Source: Reyranella humidisoli (lineage in GTDB: Bacteria; Pseudomonadota; Alphaproteobacteria; Reyranellales; Reyranellaceae). Taken from it: a stretch of DNA of 64,000 bases. Below are positions 29,711 to 38,522 of the stretch, piece after piece (position 1 is the stretch's first letter; each line of letters starts with the position of its first letter). The position numbers were made by a program, and so were the translations under genes. The stretch spans positions 428,218-492,217 of the forward strand of contig NZ_JAHOPB010000003.1 in NCBI RefSeq assembly GCF_019039055.1, in the 5' to 3' direction. Under the pieces are notes generated by a model that saw only the letters and a list, made by a program, of their open reading frames with translations, ran no database searches and was not told the origin of the DNA.

Positions 29711-30867
29711 GCCAGCAGCTCCGGATCGTCCCGCAGCGCCAGGGCGAGGCCCGCATTGTTGGCAACGATTCGGTCGTTGTTCACCATCACGACCGCAGAA
29801 TGGGCGTCGCGGAGCAGGCGCCCGATGCTGAAGGGCGAATCGCTGCGATAGCCTTCCAGACCGCAGATCAGCATCGCCTGCCCGACGATACTCACCACCT
29901 TCTGGGAGCTGAGGATCTTGAGGTTGTTCATTGCCAGCGCGAACGGCAGCGCAGACAGCGCATCGCCTGAACCGGCTGCAGCCTCATACTGGCGAAGACA
30001 GGCTAGCAACTCGCCCTTCATCGACTGCAATTCACCCATGGCTTCCGCAAGTCGCGCGGCGCCGATCGGCGGTACGCCGGGCTTCCTCTTCGCTTCGGCC
30101 CGGACGAAGGCCCTGGCGCGCGACAGCGCTTCGCCGGCGATTCCCAGCCACAGGGCGCTCCACACGAGATGCGACGTCGGCAGCATGGTCTGCGCCGAGA
30201 TGTCGGCATAGGGCACCTGAAGGATCTGGGCGATCTCGCCTTCCGCAGCGAGGCGGTAGCCGTTGGAACAGGTGCCGCGCATGCCGAGCGTGTTCCAGAC
30301 TTCGCGGGCCTGCAGATCGGCGTCGGCCCGCAATACGACGGCGAGCATCTGGTCCGATGGAGGCGATTGCGGGGTTCGGCGCGCCGTTACGAGGATCGCG
30401 TCGCAGGGCTCGGCATAGGAGATGACAGGCGCCTGCTTGGTCAGTGCGAACCTTCCTCGCCGCTCGTCCAGCGCGCATACGCTCGACCGCACATCGCCGC
30501 CAACGCCGGCCTCGGACGTCGCCGAGGCCAGCAGCAGCTGCTCGCTTGCCAGGCGCCGAATGAATGCCCGGAGCCAGGGATTTCCGCCGGCGTGCCGGAC
30601 GAGGCAGGCGACCTGGATCTGGTGCATCGCGTAGATCATTGCAGTCGATGCACAGTGCCGGCCGAGTTCGTGGCAGATCACGACGACGTCGGCGATCCCC
30701 GCGCCCGGCCCTCCCTCACTTGCGGGCACAAGGAGGCCCAGCAGCGCGCGCTCCTTAAGCGCCGACAGGGCTTCGGCTGGAAAACGGCCGCGGGCATCGA
30801 CGTCATCGGCGTGTCGGCCGGCAATCTCGACGCCCACCGCGCGCGCCGCGGCGAGCCACGGCGTCAT
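29707..30867 (-). CDS. Acyl-CoA dehydrogenase-family flavoprotein
   Basis: A 386-residue protein with the acyl-CoA dehydrogenase fold: N-terminal helical domain (ALLGLLVPASEGGPGAGIADV), middle beta domain (SATSEAGVGGDVRSS, KQAPVISYAEPCDAILV) and C-terminal helical bundle. The motif LLRDAHSAVVMVNNDRI near the C-terminus corresponds to the flavin and substrate loop, but I could not place the usual catalytic Glu with confidence. It overlaps both the carrier protein and the ligase by 4 bases (ATGA), so it probably oxidises an aminoacyl or acyl group held on that carrier protein. Confidence 0.8.
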   Translation of the reverse strand: MTPWLAAARAVGVEIAGRHADDVDARGRFPAEALSALKERALLGLLVPASEGGPGAGIADVVVICHELGRHCASTAMIYAMHQIQVACLVRHAGGNPWLRAFIRRLASEQLLLASATSEAGVGGDVRSSVCALDERRGRFALTKQAPVISYAEPCDAILVTARRTPQSPPSDQMLAVVLRADADLQAREVWNTLGMRGTCSNGYRLAAEGEIAQILQVPYADISAQTMLPTSHLVWSALWLGIAGEALSRARAFVRAEAKRKPGVPPIGAARLAEAMGELQSMKGELLACLRQYEAAAGSGDALSALPFALAMNNLKILSSQKVVSIVGQAMLICGLEGYRSDSPFSIGRLLRDAHSAVVMVNNDRIVANNAGLALALRDDPELLA

Positions 30868-31127
30868 GCCGCTTCGTCTCGCACACCAATCTCCGCGAGC
30901 GCCTCGGCGATGGCATCGATGCTGGAAAACGTCTTCCGCCGCAGCAGCCGGTCGGGAAATTCCACGTCGAAGGCCTCTTCGAGGGCCAACATCAGATTGA
31001 CGGTGGCATGCGAGGTAAGACCGGCAGCATGGAGGTCGGAATCGTCCCGAATCGCATCGAGACCGGCTTGCAGGCTGCCGGCAGATTTCAGCACGGTTCG
31101 GATGCGAACCTTCAGAGGCGCGGACAC
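30864..31127 (-). CDS. Acyl/aminoacyl carrier protein
   Basis: An 87-residue carrier protein, first gene of the operon. The phosphopantetheine site is read as Ser39 in AAGLTSHATVNLML, followed by the helix ALEEAFDVEFPD. The DSL motif of fatty-acid ACP is replaced by TSH, as in carrier proteins paired with amino acid:[carrier protein] ligases. The GTG at 31127 is chosen because GGGAG lies 6 bases upstream; in-frame upstream codons have no such site. It is divergent from the two-domain hydrolase gene. Confidence 0.82.
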   Translation of the reverse strand: MSAPLKVRIRTVLKSAGSLQAGLDAIRDDSDLHAAGLTSHATVNLMLALEEAFDVEFPDRLLRRKTFSSIDAIAEALAEIGVRDEAA

Positions 31128-31247
31128 TGCAAACTCCCAGCCTGTGCGAATCGCAGAATTCGCAAGCATTTCCGACGGTTTAGGATATTCTGCCACTGGG
31201 AAGAAATCAATTTACAGCCGTTTTCGGGGCCGTGGGAAGCCGCGAGG

Positions 31248-33026
31248 ATGGGTGTGGGTGTATGGGATTCTATGACTCCGACTGCGGTTAACGACTGCTT
31301 CGGGTGGCTGCACGCGCCTGTCGATGCGCGTGCGACCGACGTTGCCGTCCTGATCTGCCCAGGTCTTCTGGGCGATGAGTTGGTCGCGTATTGCGGTCTT
31401 CGCGTGCTGGCCGAAAGATTGGCGCGCGCCGGCTATTGGACTCTTCGCCTCGAATACCCCGGCACCGGCGATTCCTGCGATCACGCGGTAGAGCGCGCGG
31501 GAAGCCATTGGACGGCATGGCAGTCCAGCATCGAGGAGGCGGCCGACCGGCTGAAAGCCGCCAGCGGCGCACGCAAGGTGATGCTGTGTGGCATACGGGC
31601 CGGGGCCATGCTCGCCACGCTGGCCACCTCGCGGCGCACGGACGTTGCCGGCTTCCTCTTCTTCGAGCCGACCCTGAGCGGTCGTTCCTATGTCCGAGAG
31701 TTGACGCTCGATGCCGAGTTGCATGGCGGCCGCGTCCTGCCCACGGGCGAAATCGAAGTCGGCGAGTTCAGTTTCAACGCCGCCACGGTCTCGGCGATCG
31801 CGACCGCCGACCTGCGCGAAGTCACGCCGAAGGACGGCCAGAAAGTCGCCGTGTTTGCCCGCGCCGAAACGAAACGCCTGGAGAATTGCCTGTCGGCCTG
31901 GCGACAGGCCGGTGCCGAGGTTGCGGCTTGCGGCTGGAGCGACGATCTCGATTCCCTCACCGGTCATCCCACGTTCGAGGCGGTGAGGCTTCCGACGTTT
32001 CACGACGCGATCGCCTGGATGAACGGCGCCTTCCCGCTCACGGCGGGGTCCGCCGCCAACGAAGCTCTGCGCCAGATACCGGAGCCGACCGTCCTGCGAC
32101 CGGGCGGCTGCATCGAGACGCCATTGCGCTTCGGGCCGGACAACCGTCTGTTCGGCATCCTGTGCGATCCCGACGCCGGCCCCTCCAGCCACATCGTCGT
32201 GATCGTCAATGGCGGGCGCGATCCGCGCTACGGCGCGTCGCGGCAGGGCGTGGAGTTCGCGAGGCGGCTCGCCCGGTCGGGCATCTCCTCCCTGCGTGCC
32301 GACTTCGCCGGCCTGGGCGACAGTCTCGGGCCAACCGGCTCGGAAAACGTCCTCACCCACTCGTTCGCCGACCGGACGGCGGATATCCGTGCGATGCTCG
32401 ACGCGCTCCAGGCCCGGGGATACCGGAAGTTCACGTTGCAGGGCATCTGTTCGGGCGCCTACCACGCTTTTCACGCCGCGCTCGCGGAACCTCGCATCAG
32501 TGGCCTGATGCTGGTCAACCAGCCCCTCTTCACCCTGCCGCGCCGGCCCGACGAGATCACCTATCTCGACCATCGCCGCCTGACGCCGATGTTCTATCTG
32601 CGCAAACTCGTCAGTCGGCAGAGTTGGCGAACGCTGCTGGGTGGACGGGTCGATTTCGGCGCCGTCCTCCATTCGCTCTGGGTACGCACCCTCCGCTCCG
32701 CACGCCTCGGGATGCGTCGGACCGGGCGCGCCGTGGGCCTCATCCGCAAGCTCTCCTTCGCCCACTCCTCCCTCTCGGACCTGTGCCAGCGCGGCGTCAG
32801 GACGCTGTTCCTGTTCTCGCCGTCCGAAGAGGACCTCGAGATGTTTCGGCGTGAATTCACCCTCGAGCCCGGCGCGCTGTCGCGGTATCGCGGAGCTGAA
32901 ATGCGCGTCGTGCCGCGCATGGATCACGCGCTCATCTCGTTCGAGAGCCGGCGCGATGCCCAGGCCGAAATGCTGGACTTCGTCAGTGGGCCGAGGCGTT
33001 CATCGGCGTCCGCGAGCCAGGCCTGA
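31248..33026 (+). CDS. Two-domain alpha/beta hydrolase with a cysteine nucleophile position
   Basis: A 592-residue protein with two alpha/beta-hydrolase domains (about 1-260 and 285-580). In domain 1 the nucleophile elbow reads GIRAG, so the usual Ser is Arg117 and the domain is probably inactive. In domain 2 the elbow reads GICSG with Cys401, and an acidic residue (527-529, SEED) and His560 (MDHALIS) complete a plausible Cys-acid-His triad. Cys-type elbows occur in some thioesterases and in dienelactone hydrolase. It is divergent from the carrier-protein operon and shares its promoter region, suggesting a release or transfer role. The start may be ATG 31248, GTG 31254 or ATG 31272. Confidence 0.75.
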   Translation: MGVGVWDSMTPTAVNDCFGWLHAPVDARATDVAVLICPGLLGDELVAYCGLRVLAERLARAGYWTLRLEYPGTGDSCDHAVERAGSHWTAWQSSIEEAADRLKAASGARKVMLCGIRAGAMLATLATSRRTDVAGFLFFEPTLSGRSYVRELTLDAELHGGRVLPTGEIEVGEFSFNAATVSAIATADLREVTPKDGQKVAVFARAETKRLENCLSAWRQAGAEVAACGWSDDLDSLTGHPTFEAVRLPTFHDAIAWMNGAFPLTAGSAANEALRQIPEPTVLRPGGCIETPLRFGPDNRLFGILCDPDAGPSSHIVVIVNGGRDPRYGASRQGVEFARRLARSGISSLRADFAGLGDSLGPTGSENVLTHSFADRTADIRAMLDALQARGYRKFTLQGICSGAYHAFHAALAEPRISGLMLVNQPLFTLPRRPDEITYLDHRRLTPMFYLRKLVSRQSWRTLLGGRVDFGAVLHSLWVRTLRSARLGMRRTGRAVGLIRKLSFAHSSLSDLCQRGVRTLFLFSPSEEDLEMFRREFTLEPGALSRYRGAEMRVVPRMDHALISFESRRDAQAEMLDFVSGPRRSSASASQA

Positions 33027-33043
33027 AGCGATCAGCCACGCCA

Positions 33044-33883
33044 TCAGTAGGGCCGGTCGCCCTCGATCAGCACGCGGTGCATGATGCGCGGCTCGCCTTC
33101 CGGGTAGTCGATGACGACGCGATGCATCGTGGCGCGATTATCCCAGACGACGATGTCGCCGCGCGCCCAGACATGGCCGAAATGATGCTGCGGCTTGCGC
33201 GCCTCGTCGGCCAGTTCGTCCAGCAGCGCGTCGCTCTCCGCCCGCTCCAGCCCGACGATACGGTCGAGGCGGTTGGGGTTCAGGTAGAGCCCCTTGCGGC
33301 CGGTCACCGGATGGGTGCGCACCAGCGGATGCTCGACGTCCGGCGTCTCGGCGATCTCCTCGGGCGTGCGCGGCGAGGGACGGTTGCGCGCGCGCGGCGT
33401 GTCGTAGCCGTGGACCGCCTTCAGCCCGTCGATGCGCTTGCGCGTGGCCTCGGGCAAGGCTTCGAACACCGAGTGCATGTTGCAGAACCAGGTGGCGCCG
33501 CCCCGGCTCGGAATCTCGATGCCGTGCAGCAGCGTCGCCTTGGCCGGCACCGCGAAGTAGGAATCGTCGGTGTGCCAGTCCTCGGCGCGAATGGCCGTCT
33601 TGTCCGTCGTGCCGTCCGCCATCAGCGTGCTCACCATGACCGAGACGTCCGGCACGGCCCCGCTGCGCTTGTAGCGCAGCAGCTGCTTCTGCGGCTGGCC
33701 GAAGGCCTTCGAGAATTCGCGCGTCTGCTCGGGCGTCATGGGATCGCCCGGAATCACGACCAGAAGATGCTCGGCGAGCGCCTGGTTCAGCAGCGCGGCC
33801 ACCTCGGGCCGGTTCGCGGCGTCGCGATCCAGTCCTTCGATGCGTGCGCCAAGGGCCGCTTTGTTGGGAATGACTTCCGGCAT
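33044..33883 (-). CDS. TauD/TfdA-family Fe(II)/2-oxoglutarate dioxygenase
   Basis: A 279-residue dioxygenase. The first iron ligands lie in WHTDDSYFAVP (His and Asp), the distal His in NRATMHRVVIDYP, and the 2-oxoglutarate-binding Arg follows in GEPRIMHRVLIEG. Relatives cleave taurine, alkylsulfates or phenoxy acids. It lies about 120 bases downstream of a sulfatase gene in the same direction, so a joint role in sulfur-ester or sulfonate use is plausible but not shown. Confidence 0.88.
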   Translation of the reverse strand: MPEVIPNKAALGARIEGLDRDAANRPEVAALLNQALAEHLLVVIPGDPMTPEQTREFSKAFGQPQKQLLRYKRSGAVPDVSVMVSTLMADGTTDKTAIRAEDWHTDDSYFAVPAKATLLHGIEIPSRGGATWFCNMHSVFEALPEATRKRIDGLKAVHGYDTPRARNRPSPRTPEEIAETPDVEHPLVRTHPVTGRKGLYLNPNRLDRIVGLERAESDALLDELADEARKPQHHFGHVWARGDIVVWDNRATMHRVVIDYPEGEPRIMHRVLIEGDRPY

Positions 33884-34006
33884 GGTCCTGCGACTCCCGT
33901 CGGGGTTCTCTCGAGCGCGGCGAGCCTAGCCCATGCGGACGCGTCCCTCAGCCTGAAAAGACGCGAGCCGAGGAGCGGAAGAACCGTCGCCCTTGCGCTC
34001 CGAAGC

Positions 34007-35374
34007 TCAGTTCCCGGATGAACCTGCCGAAGCGCCAGTAGGTACGAAGTCGTCCGGCGCGCCAGGCGGAATCGGCGGATGGGCCTTCAGACTCTGCTGG
34101 AACGTCTCGATCAGACGACGGATCGGACCGCGCACCCAGCCCTCCTCCATATTCGCATCGGTCTCCTCCTTCGGATCCCGCACGAGATTGAAGAGATAGG
34201 GCGTCTCCAGCTTGATCGGCCCTTCATTGGGTTCGACCTCCCACATGAGATGCATCTTCCAGTCGCGCCATTTGACGGCTCGCAGCTCGGTCTTGATGTA
34301 GTAGGGAAATCCGTCGCGGGCCGACTTCGGCCGTTCGCCCAGGAAGAAATCGAGCTGGTCGATGCCGTCGATCGCGCGGTCGGCCGGCAGGCTGGCGCCG
34401 GCGAGCGTGGCCAGCGTCGGATAGAGATCGGTGATGTGCAGCACATCCGTCGTGCGGCGCGGCGCAATGCGGCCGGGCCAGCGCAGGATGAAGGGCACGC
34501 GCAGCCCGCCTTCCATGGCGGTGTGATAGGTCCCGCGCCATGGCCCCGCGGTGCCGCGCCACGGCCGCCTGAATTCGGGACCATTGTCGCTGCCGAAAAG
34601 CACCAGCGTGTCCTCGCGCAGGCCGAGCCGGTCGATCGCATCCAGGATCTCGCCCACGCGATGGTCCATCTCGGCCATCGCATCGGCAAAATCGCCCGCG
34701 CCGGTGCGGCCGGCGAAATCCGGATGCGGCAGGGTCGGAAAGTGCAACTGCGTGAGCGGCACATAGGCGAAAAACGGACGCGCAGCCGCCGACTGGCGCT
34801 CCATGAAGTCGATGGTCCGCCGCGTGAGTTCGCCGTCGATGAGGCGCCGCTGCTCGAGATCGTAGACCGCGAGGTTCTTAGCCGGCGCGCCTTTGACGCC
34901 TTCCATCACATACGGCATCGGCACGATGGTGGGATCGAAGCCGGGCGCCGCCGTGAACATGGCCTCGTTCGACGTGCGAGGAATGCCGTACCATTCGTCG
35001 AAGCCGCGATCCTTGGGCAGCCGCCCTTCCCGGTCGCCCAGGTGCCACTTGCCGAAGCAGGCGGTCGCGTAGCCGGCGCCCTGCAGCAGCTCGCCGATCG
35101 TGATCTCCCAGGGGATCAGCCCCTGCGGCAGGCCTGCCGGCACCGACTGCATCGCCCCGGTACGGATCGGGTGGCGACCCGTCATCAGGGCGGAGCGCGT
35201 CGGCACGCAATCGCTCTCGACGTTGAAGTTGAGGCAGGTGAGGCCCTCCTCCGACAGCGCATCGATGCGCGGCGTCGGCGCACCGCGCAGGACGCCGCCG
35301 CCATAGCAGCCGAGTTCACCCCATCCGAGATTGTCGGCCAGGATCAGGACAATGTTGGGCGGGCGAACGGTCAT
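34007..35374 (-). CDS. Type I sulfatase (arylsulfatase family)
   Basis: A 455-residue sulfatase. The N-terminal metal site reads PNIVLILADNLGWGELGCYG, and the formylglycine motif is Cys56 in CVPTRSALMTGRHPIRTG, a C-x-P-T-R variant of the usual C-x-P-[SA]-R. Later metal-site residues lie in LVLFGSDNGPEF. No signal peptide is evident, which points to a cytoplasmic enzyme. A LysR-type gene is divergent 102 bases away and is the likely regulator. No maturase gene is visible in the window. Confidence 0.9.
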   Translation of the reverse strand: MTVRPPNIVLILADNLGWGELGCYGGGVLRGAPTPRIDALSEEGLTCLNFNVESDCVPTRSALMTGRHPIRTGAMQSVPAGLPQGLIPWEITIGELLQGAGYATACFGKWHLGDREGRLPKDRGFDEWYGIPRTSNEAMFTAAPGFDPTIVPMPYVMEGVKGAPAKNLAVYDLEQRRLIDGELTRRTIDFMERQSAAARPFFAYVPLTQLHFPTLPHPDFAGRTGAGDFADAMAEMDHRVGEILDAIDRLGLREDTLVLFGSDNGPEFRRPWRGTAGPWRGTYHTAMEGGLRVPFILRWPGRIAPRRTTDVLHITDLYPTLATLAGASLPADRAIDGIDQLDFFLGERPKSARDGFPYYIKTELRAVKWRDWKMHLMWEVEPNEGPIKLETPYLFNLVRDPKEETDANMEEGWVRGPIRRLIETFQQSLKAHPPIPPGAPDDFVPTGASAGSSGN

Positions 35375-35476
35375 GGGTCACTCCGGGATGACGGGCAGCC
35401 TAGAGTGACATCGGGCCCCTCATGTATAAAATGCAAAGCCAAGACAAGTTGTTGCGATTTCCGCAAGAGGTCTGAC

Positions 35477-36382
35477 GTGAAGCTCCAGGCCCTACGCCTC
35501 TTCCTGCGCGTCATGGAACTGGGAAGTCTCGCCGCCGCTGCCAAGTCGCTGAACATAAGCCAGTCCGCGGCAAGCCGCCTGCTCTCGGGACTGGAGCACG
35601 GCACCGGCCTGCGGCTGTTCCATCGCGACCGGATGCGCCTCGTGCCGACCCCGGAGGGCACCAGCTTCTTCGCCGAGGTGCGGCGCGTGCTCATGGCGGT
35701 CGACGACCTGCCCCGCGTCGCCCGACGCGTGGCGGGCGGCACGCGGGTCCGCCTGCGGATCGTGAGCATGCCGCGCTTCGCCGCCAGCCTGCTGGCGCCG
35801 GCCGTGGCGCACTTTCATCGTCTTCATCCCGAGGTCGAGGTCGAGGTCGCGATCGTCCATCGCCGCGAACTCGAACTGGCGGTGGCCAACCAGTCGTTCG
35901 ATCTCGGGATCGGCGCGCTGCCTCTGCACAATCCCGGGATCGATTCCCAGCCACTGCTCGACCTGCCGGCTGTCGTCGTCCTGCCGGCCGGGCATCCCCT
36001 CGCCCGCCGGAAATCGCTCGGCGCCCGCGATCTCGCGGCGGAGAGCGTGATCGTGCTCGGCGCCGACACGCAGTTGCGCCACGATGTAGAGGCGATGTTC
36101 GCGGCCGAGGGCATCGCCCTCCATCCGAAGATGGTGGTCGATTCGCTGGAGTTCGCCTGCCGTCTGGTTTCGGAGGGCGCTGGCGTGACCGTCGCCGACT
36201 CGCTCACGCCGGTCACGCTCGGCGTCGGAAAGCTTGCCGTCGTGCCCTGGCGCCCGCGGATCCTGTTCCATGTCGGCGTGCTACTGCCCGCGCTCATGCC
36301 ACCGTCGCATTCGGTGGAGCAGTTCCTCGATGGACTGCGCCGCGTGGCAAGGCGGCTCGGCGGCCGTCTCTCGCGGGCCTAG
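35477..36382 (+). CDS. LysR-family transcriptional regulator
   Basis: A 301-residue regulator with an N-terminal winged helix (LRLFLRVMELGSLAAAAKSL, then ISQSAASRLLSGLE) and a substrate-binding-protein-like effector domain. The start is GTG at 35477, with AAGAGG 6 bases upstream; the long open frame further upstream is antisense to the sulfatase gene and rejected. Divergent placement to the sulfatase gene suggests it controls that gene and itself from the shared 100-base interval. Confidence 0.9.
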   Translation: MKLQALRLFLRVMELGSLAAAAKSLNISQSAASRLLSGLEHGTGLRLFHRDRMRLVPTPEGTSFFAEVRRVLMAVDDLPRVARRVAGGTRVRLRIVSMPRFAASLLAPAVAHFHRLHPEVEVEVAIVHRRELELAVANQSFDLGIGALPLHNPGIDSQPLLDLPAVVVLPAGHPLARRKSLGARDLAAESVIVLGADTQLRHDVEAMFAAEGIALHPKMVVDSLEFACRLVSEGAGVTVADSLTPVTLGVGKLAVVPWRPRILFHVGVLLPALMPPSHSVEQFLDGLRRVARRLGGRLSRA

Positions 36383-36888
36383 CGCGCCAGCAGGCCGGCC
36401 ATAAGGCCCGACAGCCAGCGGCGCAACCGCAGAACCATGGCCTTCGTCTTCTGCCAGACCGGTAGCGCGCGCACGAAGCCGTAGATGCGGTCGCGCCAGG
36501 TGAACAGCCAGGTCTCAGCGCTGAGATACCAGGACAGACGCAGGAGCGTGGGCCGCAGCACCTTGTAGAGCCGCGCGACCAATGCCGTCGCGACGACCTT
36601 GCCCACGCCGATCGAGACGGCGGCGAGGATGAAATTGCCATGTATGGCAAACCAGACCGCCGCGAGTTTCACGGGCAGCACCAGCGTCGACGGCGCCACG
36701 AAGGCGACCAGCGCCGCCCAGGGCGGCAGCCGCGCCAGCCAGGCTTCCAGGCGCGCGATCCACGGCAACCGGGCAAAGGCCGCCATCGCCAGGCCCAGAT
36801 AGCGGAGCAGCACCTCTTCGAAGAACATGATCGCCGCGGCGATCGGCACGAACAGGAGTTCGAGGGCGCGTTTCAGGTGGCGTTTCAT
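36379..36888 (-). CDS. Conserved membrane-associated protein of unknown function
   Basis: A 169-residue basic protein. It starts MKRHLKRALELLFVPIAAAI, has an amphipathic middle and one clear hydrophobic hairpin (WAALVAFVAPSTLVLPVKLAAVW and a following helix), and ends with an Arg/Leu-rich cytoplasmic-type tail. I do not recognise a named family. It converges with the LysR gene with a 4-base overlap and is divergent from the PhoD-like phosphatase gene. Confidence 0.7.
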   Translation of the reverse strand: MKRHLKRALELLFVPIAAAIMFFEEVLLRYLGLAMAAFARLPWIARLEAWLARLPPWAALVAFVAPSTLVLPVKLAAVWFAIHGNFILAAVSIGVGKVVATALVARLYKVLRPTLLRLSWYLSAETWLFTWRDRIYGFVRALPVWQKTKAMVLRLRRWLSGLMAGLLAR

Positions 36889-36933
36889 CGGCCTGCAAAC
36901 TAGAGAGCGGATACTGGCTTTTCGGTGGCTGAC

Positions 36934-37983
36934 ATGTTCACACGACGGACGCTTTCCAAACTCCTCGCGACCCTGTCGCTGGCGCCCGCAGCGGCATTGT
37001 CGCAGGGCCGCCCGCCGCTGTCGCGCATCGCCTTTGGTTCCTGCGCCAACCAGTCGATGGCGCAGCCGATCTGGGAGGCCATCCTCGCCTACCGACCCGA
37101 CCTGTTCATCTTCGCCGGCGACAACGTCTATGGCGACTTCAATACGCCGGACGGAGACAATCTGAAGCGCGCCTACGATACGGCGCGGACCATCCCGGGC
37201 TATGCCCGCCTGCGCGAGACCGTCAGCCATCTCGCCGTCTGGGACGATCACGATTACGGCCTGAACGACGGCGGCCTGGAGTTCCCACACAAGGCGCGCT
37301 CTAAGGAGCTGTTCCTCGATTTCTGGAACGCCCCGGCCGACGACGTCCGCCGCCAGCGCGAGGGCATCTACGATGCCCGCGTCATCGGCCCCCAGGGCAT
37401 GAGGGTGCAGGTGATCCTGCTCGACGTGCGCTGGTTCCGCTCGCCCCTCAGGATCACCGACCAGCGGGGTGCGCCGGGCAAGGAGCGCTACCTGCCCGAC
37501 CCGGATCCCGGCAAGACGATGCTCGGCGCCGAGCAATGGGCATGGCTCGCCGACGAACTGCGCAAGCCCGCCGAGGTCCGCCTGGTCGTGTCGAGCACCC
37601 AAGTCCTCGCCGAGGGCCATGGCTGGGAGCGCTGGGGTAACTTCCCGCTGGAGAAGCAGAAGCTGATCGACACGATCCGTGCGAGCGGCGCCAAAGGCGT
37701 CGTGCTGCTGTCGGGCGACCGGCACATCGGCGCGCTCTATCGCGAAACGCCGGCGGATCTCTACCCGCTGTACGAGGCGACTTCGAGCGGCCTCAACATG
37801 GTCTACTGGGCCGCGAAGGAAGCCGGCCCCAACCGGCTCGCTGCAATCTACGCCGCCGCGAATTTCGGCGTCGTCGAGATCGACTGGTGGGAACGCAACC
37901 TGCTGCTGGCATTGCGCGATGACGGCGGCAGCGTACGGCGTTCCGTGGAGATCCCCTTCGACGCGCTAGGCATTGCCCTCTGA
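36934..37983 (+). CDS. PhoD-like alkaline phosphatase/phosphodiesterase family protein
   Basis: A 349-residue metallophosphatase of the alkaline phosphatase D family. The N-terminus MFTRRTLSKLLATLSLAPAA looks like a twin-arginine export signal. Metal-site motifs are GSCANQSM, FAGDNVYGD, VWDDHDYGLNDGG and LLSGDRHIGALY. The ATG at 36934 is preferred because it puts the RR motif close to the start; GTG at 36925 is possible. Relatives degrade phosphate diesters or teichoic-acid-like polymers. No phosphate-regulon box was identified. Confidence 0.87.
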   Translation: MFTRRTLSKLLATLSLAPAAALSQGRPPLSRIAFGSCANQSMAQPIWEAILAYRPDLFIFAGDNVYGDFNTPDGDNLKRAYDTARTIPGYARLRETVSHLAVWDDHDYGLNDGGLEFPHKARSKELFLDFWNAPADDVRRQREGIYDARVIGPQGMRVQVILLDVRWFRSPLRITDQRGAPGKERYLPDPDPGKTMLGAEQWAWLADELRKPAEVRLVVSSTQVLAEGHGWERWGNFPLEKQKLIDTIRASGAKGVVLLSGDRHIGALYRETPADLYPLYEATSSGLNMVYWAAKEAGPNRLAAIYAAANFGVVEIDWWERNLLLALRDDGGSVRRSVEIPFDALGIAL

Positions 37984-38078
37984 ATGCCCAGATTGAATCG
38001 AGGGATGGGTCTTCGACGGGGCGCGTAGCCAGGACAAGGCGGTGTCGACACCGCCGATTCCCCGTCCAAGGAAGCTAC

Positions 38079-38456
38079 ATGCCATCGGTGAAAACCGTCA
38101 TATCGCTCTCGCTTCTCTCGCTCGCTCTCACCGCATCCCCGGTCCTTTCGCAGGACCGGACGCCGCCTCCCTCTTCTTCCACACCGTCAACGCCGGACGG
38201 CAGCGGCGGCGGGACACAAGGACGACAGCCGGACGACAGACACGGGCCGTCGTCCCAGGGCCGACCGCAAGGCCCGCCGCCTCAAGGCAAGACCGGCGGT
38301 CCGCCGAACGGCAGCGGCCCCCCTTCTTCCGAGTCACCACGCATGGGACAGCAGGGCCAACCGCCACGGGGGCCCGATGGACTGCGTCCCGAAAGGACGC
38401 GCCCACCGCACGATCAGCGGTCTCCTTCGCCGTCGAACGCGGCCAATCCCGGCTGA
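38079..38456 (+). CDS. Small secreted proline/glycine-rich protein
   Basis: A 125-residue protein with a good Sec signal peptide (VISLSLLSLALTASPVLSQ, cleavage after the Ala/Ser region) followed by a low-complexity Pro/Gly/Ser/Gln/Arg-rich tail without recognisable domain. A second open frame covers the same bases in another phase, but only this one has a signal peptide. Function unknown; it may be an unstructured periplasmic or surface protein. Confidence 0.55.
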   Translation: MPSVKTVISLSLLSLALTASPVLSQDRTPPPSSSTPSTPDGSGGGTQGRQPDDRHGPSSQGRPQGPPPQGKTGGPPNGSGPPSSESPRMGQQGQPPRGPDGLRPERTRPPHDQRSPSPSNAANPG

Positions 38457-38475
38457 TCTCCTTTCAGCAAAAAAA

Positions 38476-38502
38476 GAAGGGCCGCCCATAAGGCGGCCCT
38501 TC
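38476..38502 (-). terminator. Intrinsic terminator after the Bug-type binding protein gene
   Basis: Perfect 11-bp stem (GAAGGGCCGCC with GGCGGCCCTTC) and 5-base loop, followed on the minus strand by seven T (bases 38475-38469). It lies about 20 bases after the stop of the 38523-39506 gene and may also end the plus-strand small secreted protein gene. Confidence 0.85.
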
Positions 38503-38522
38503 GTCGTCGGCTGTCGAGACGC

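Noticed and set aside
38042..38491. Alternative 149-codon plus-strand frame overlapping the small secreted protein
   Set aside because: It has no signal peptide or ribosome site, whereas the 38079 frame has a clear signal peptide.
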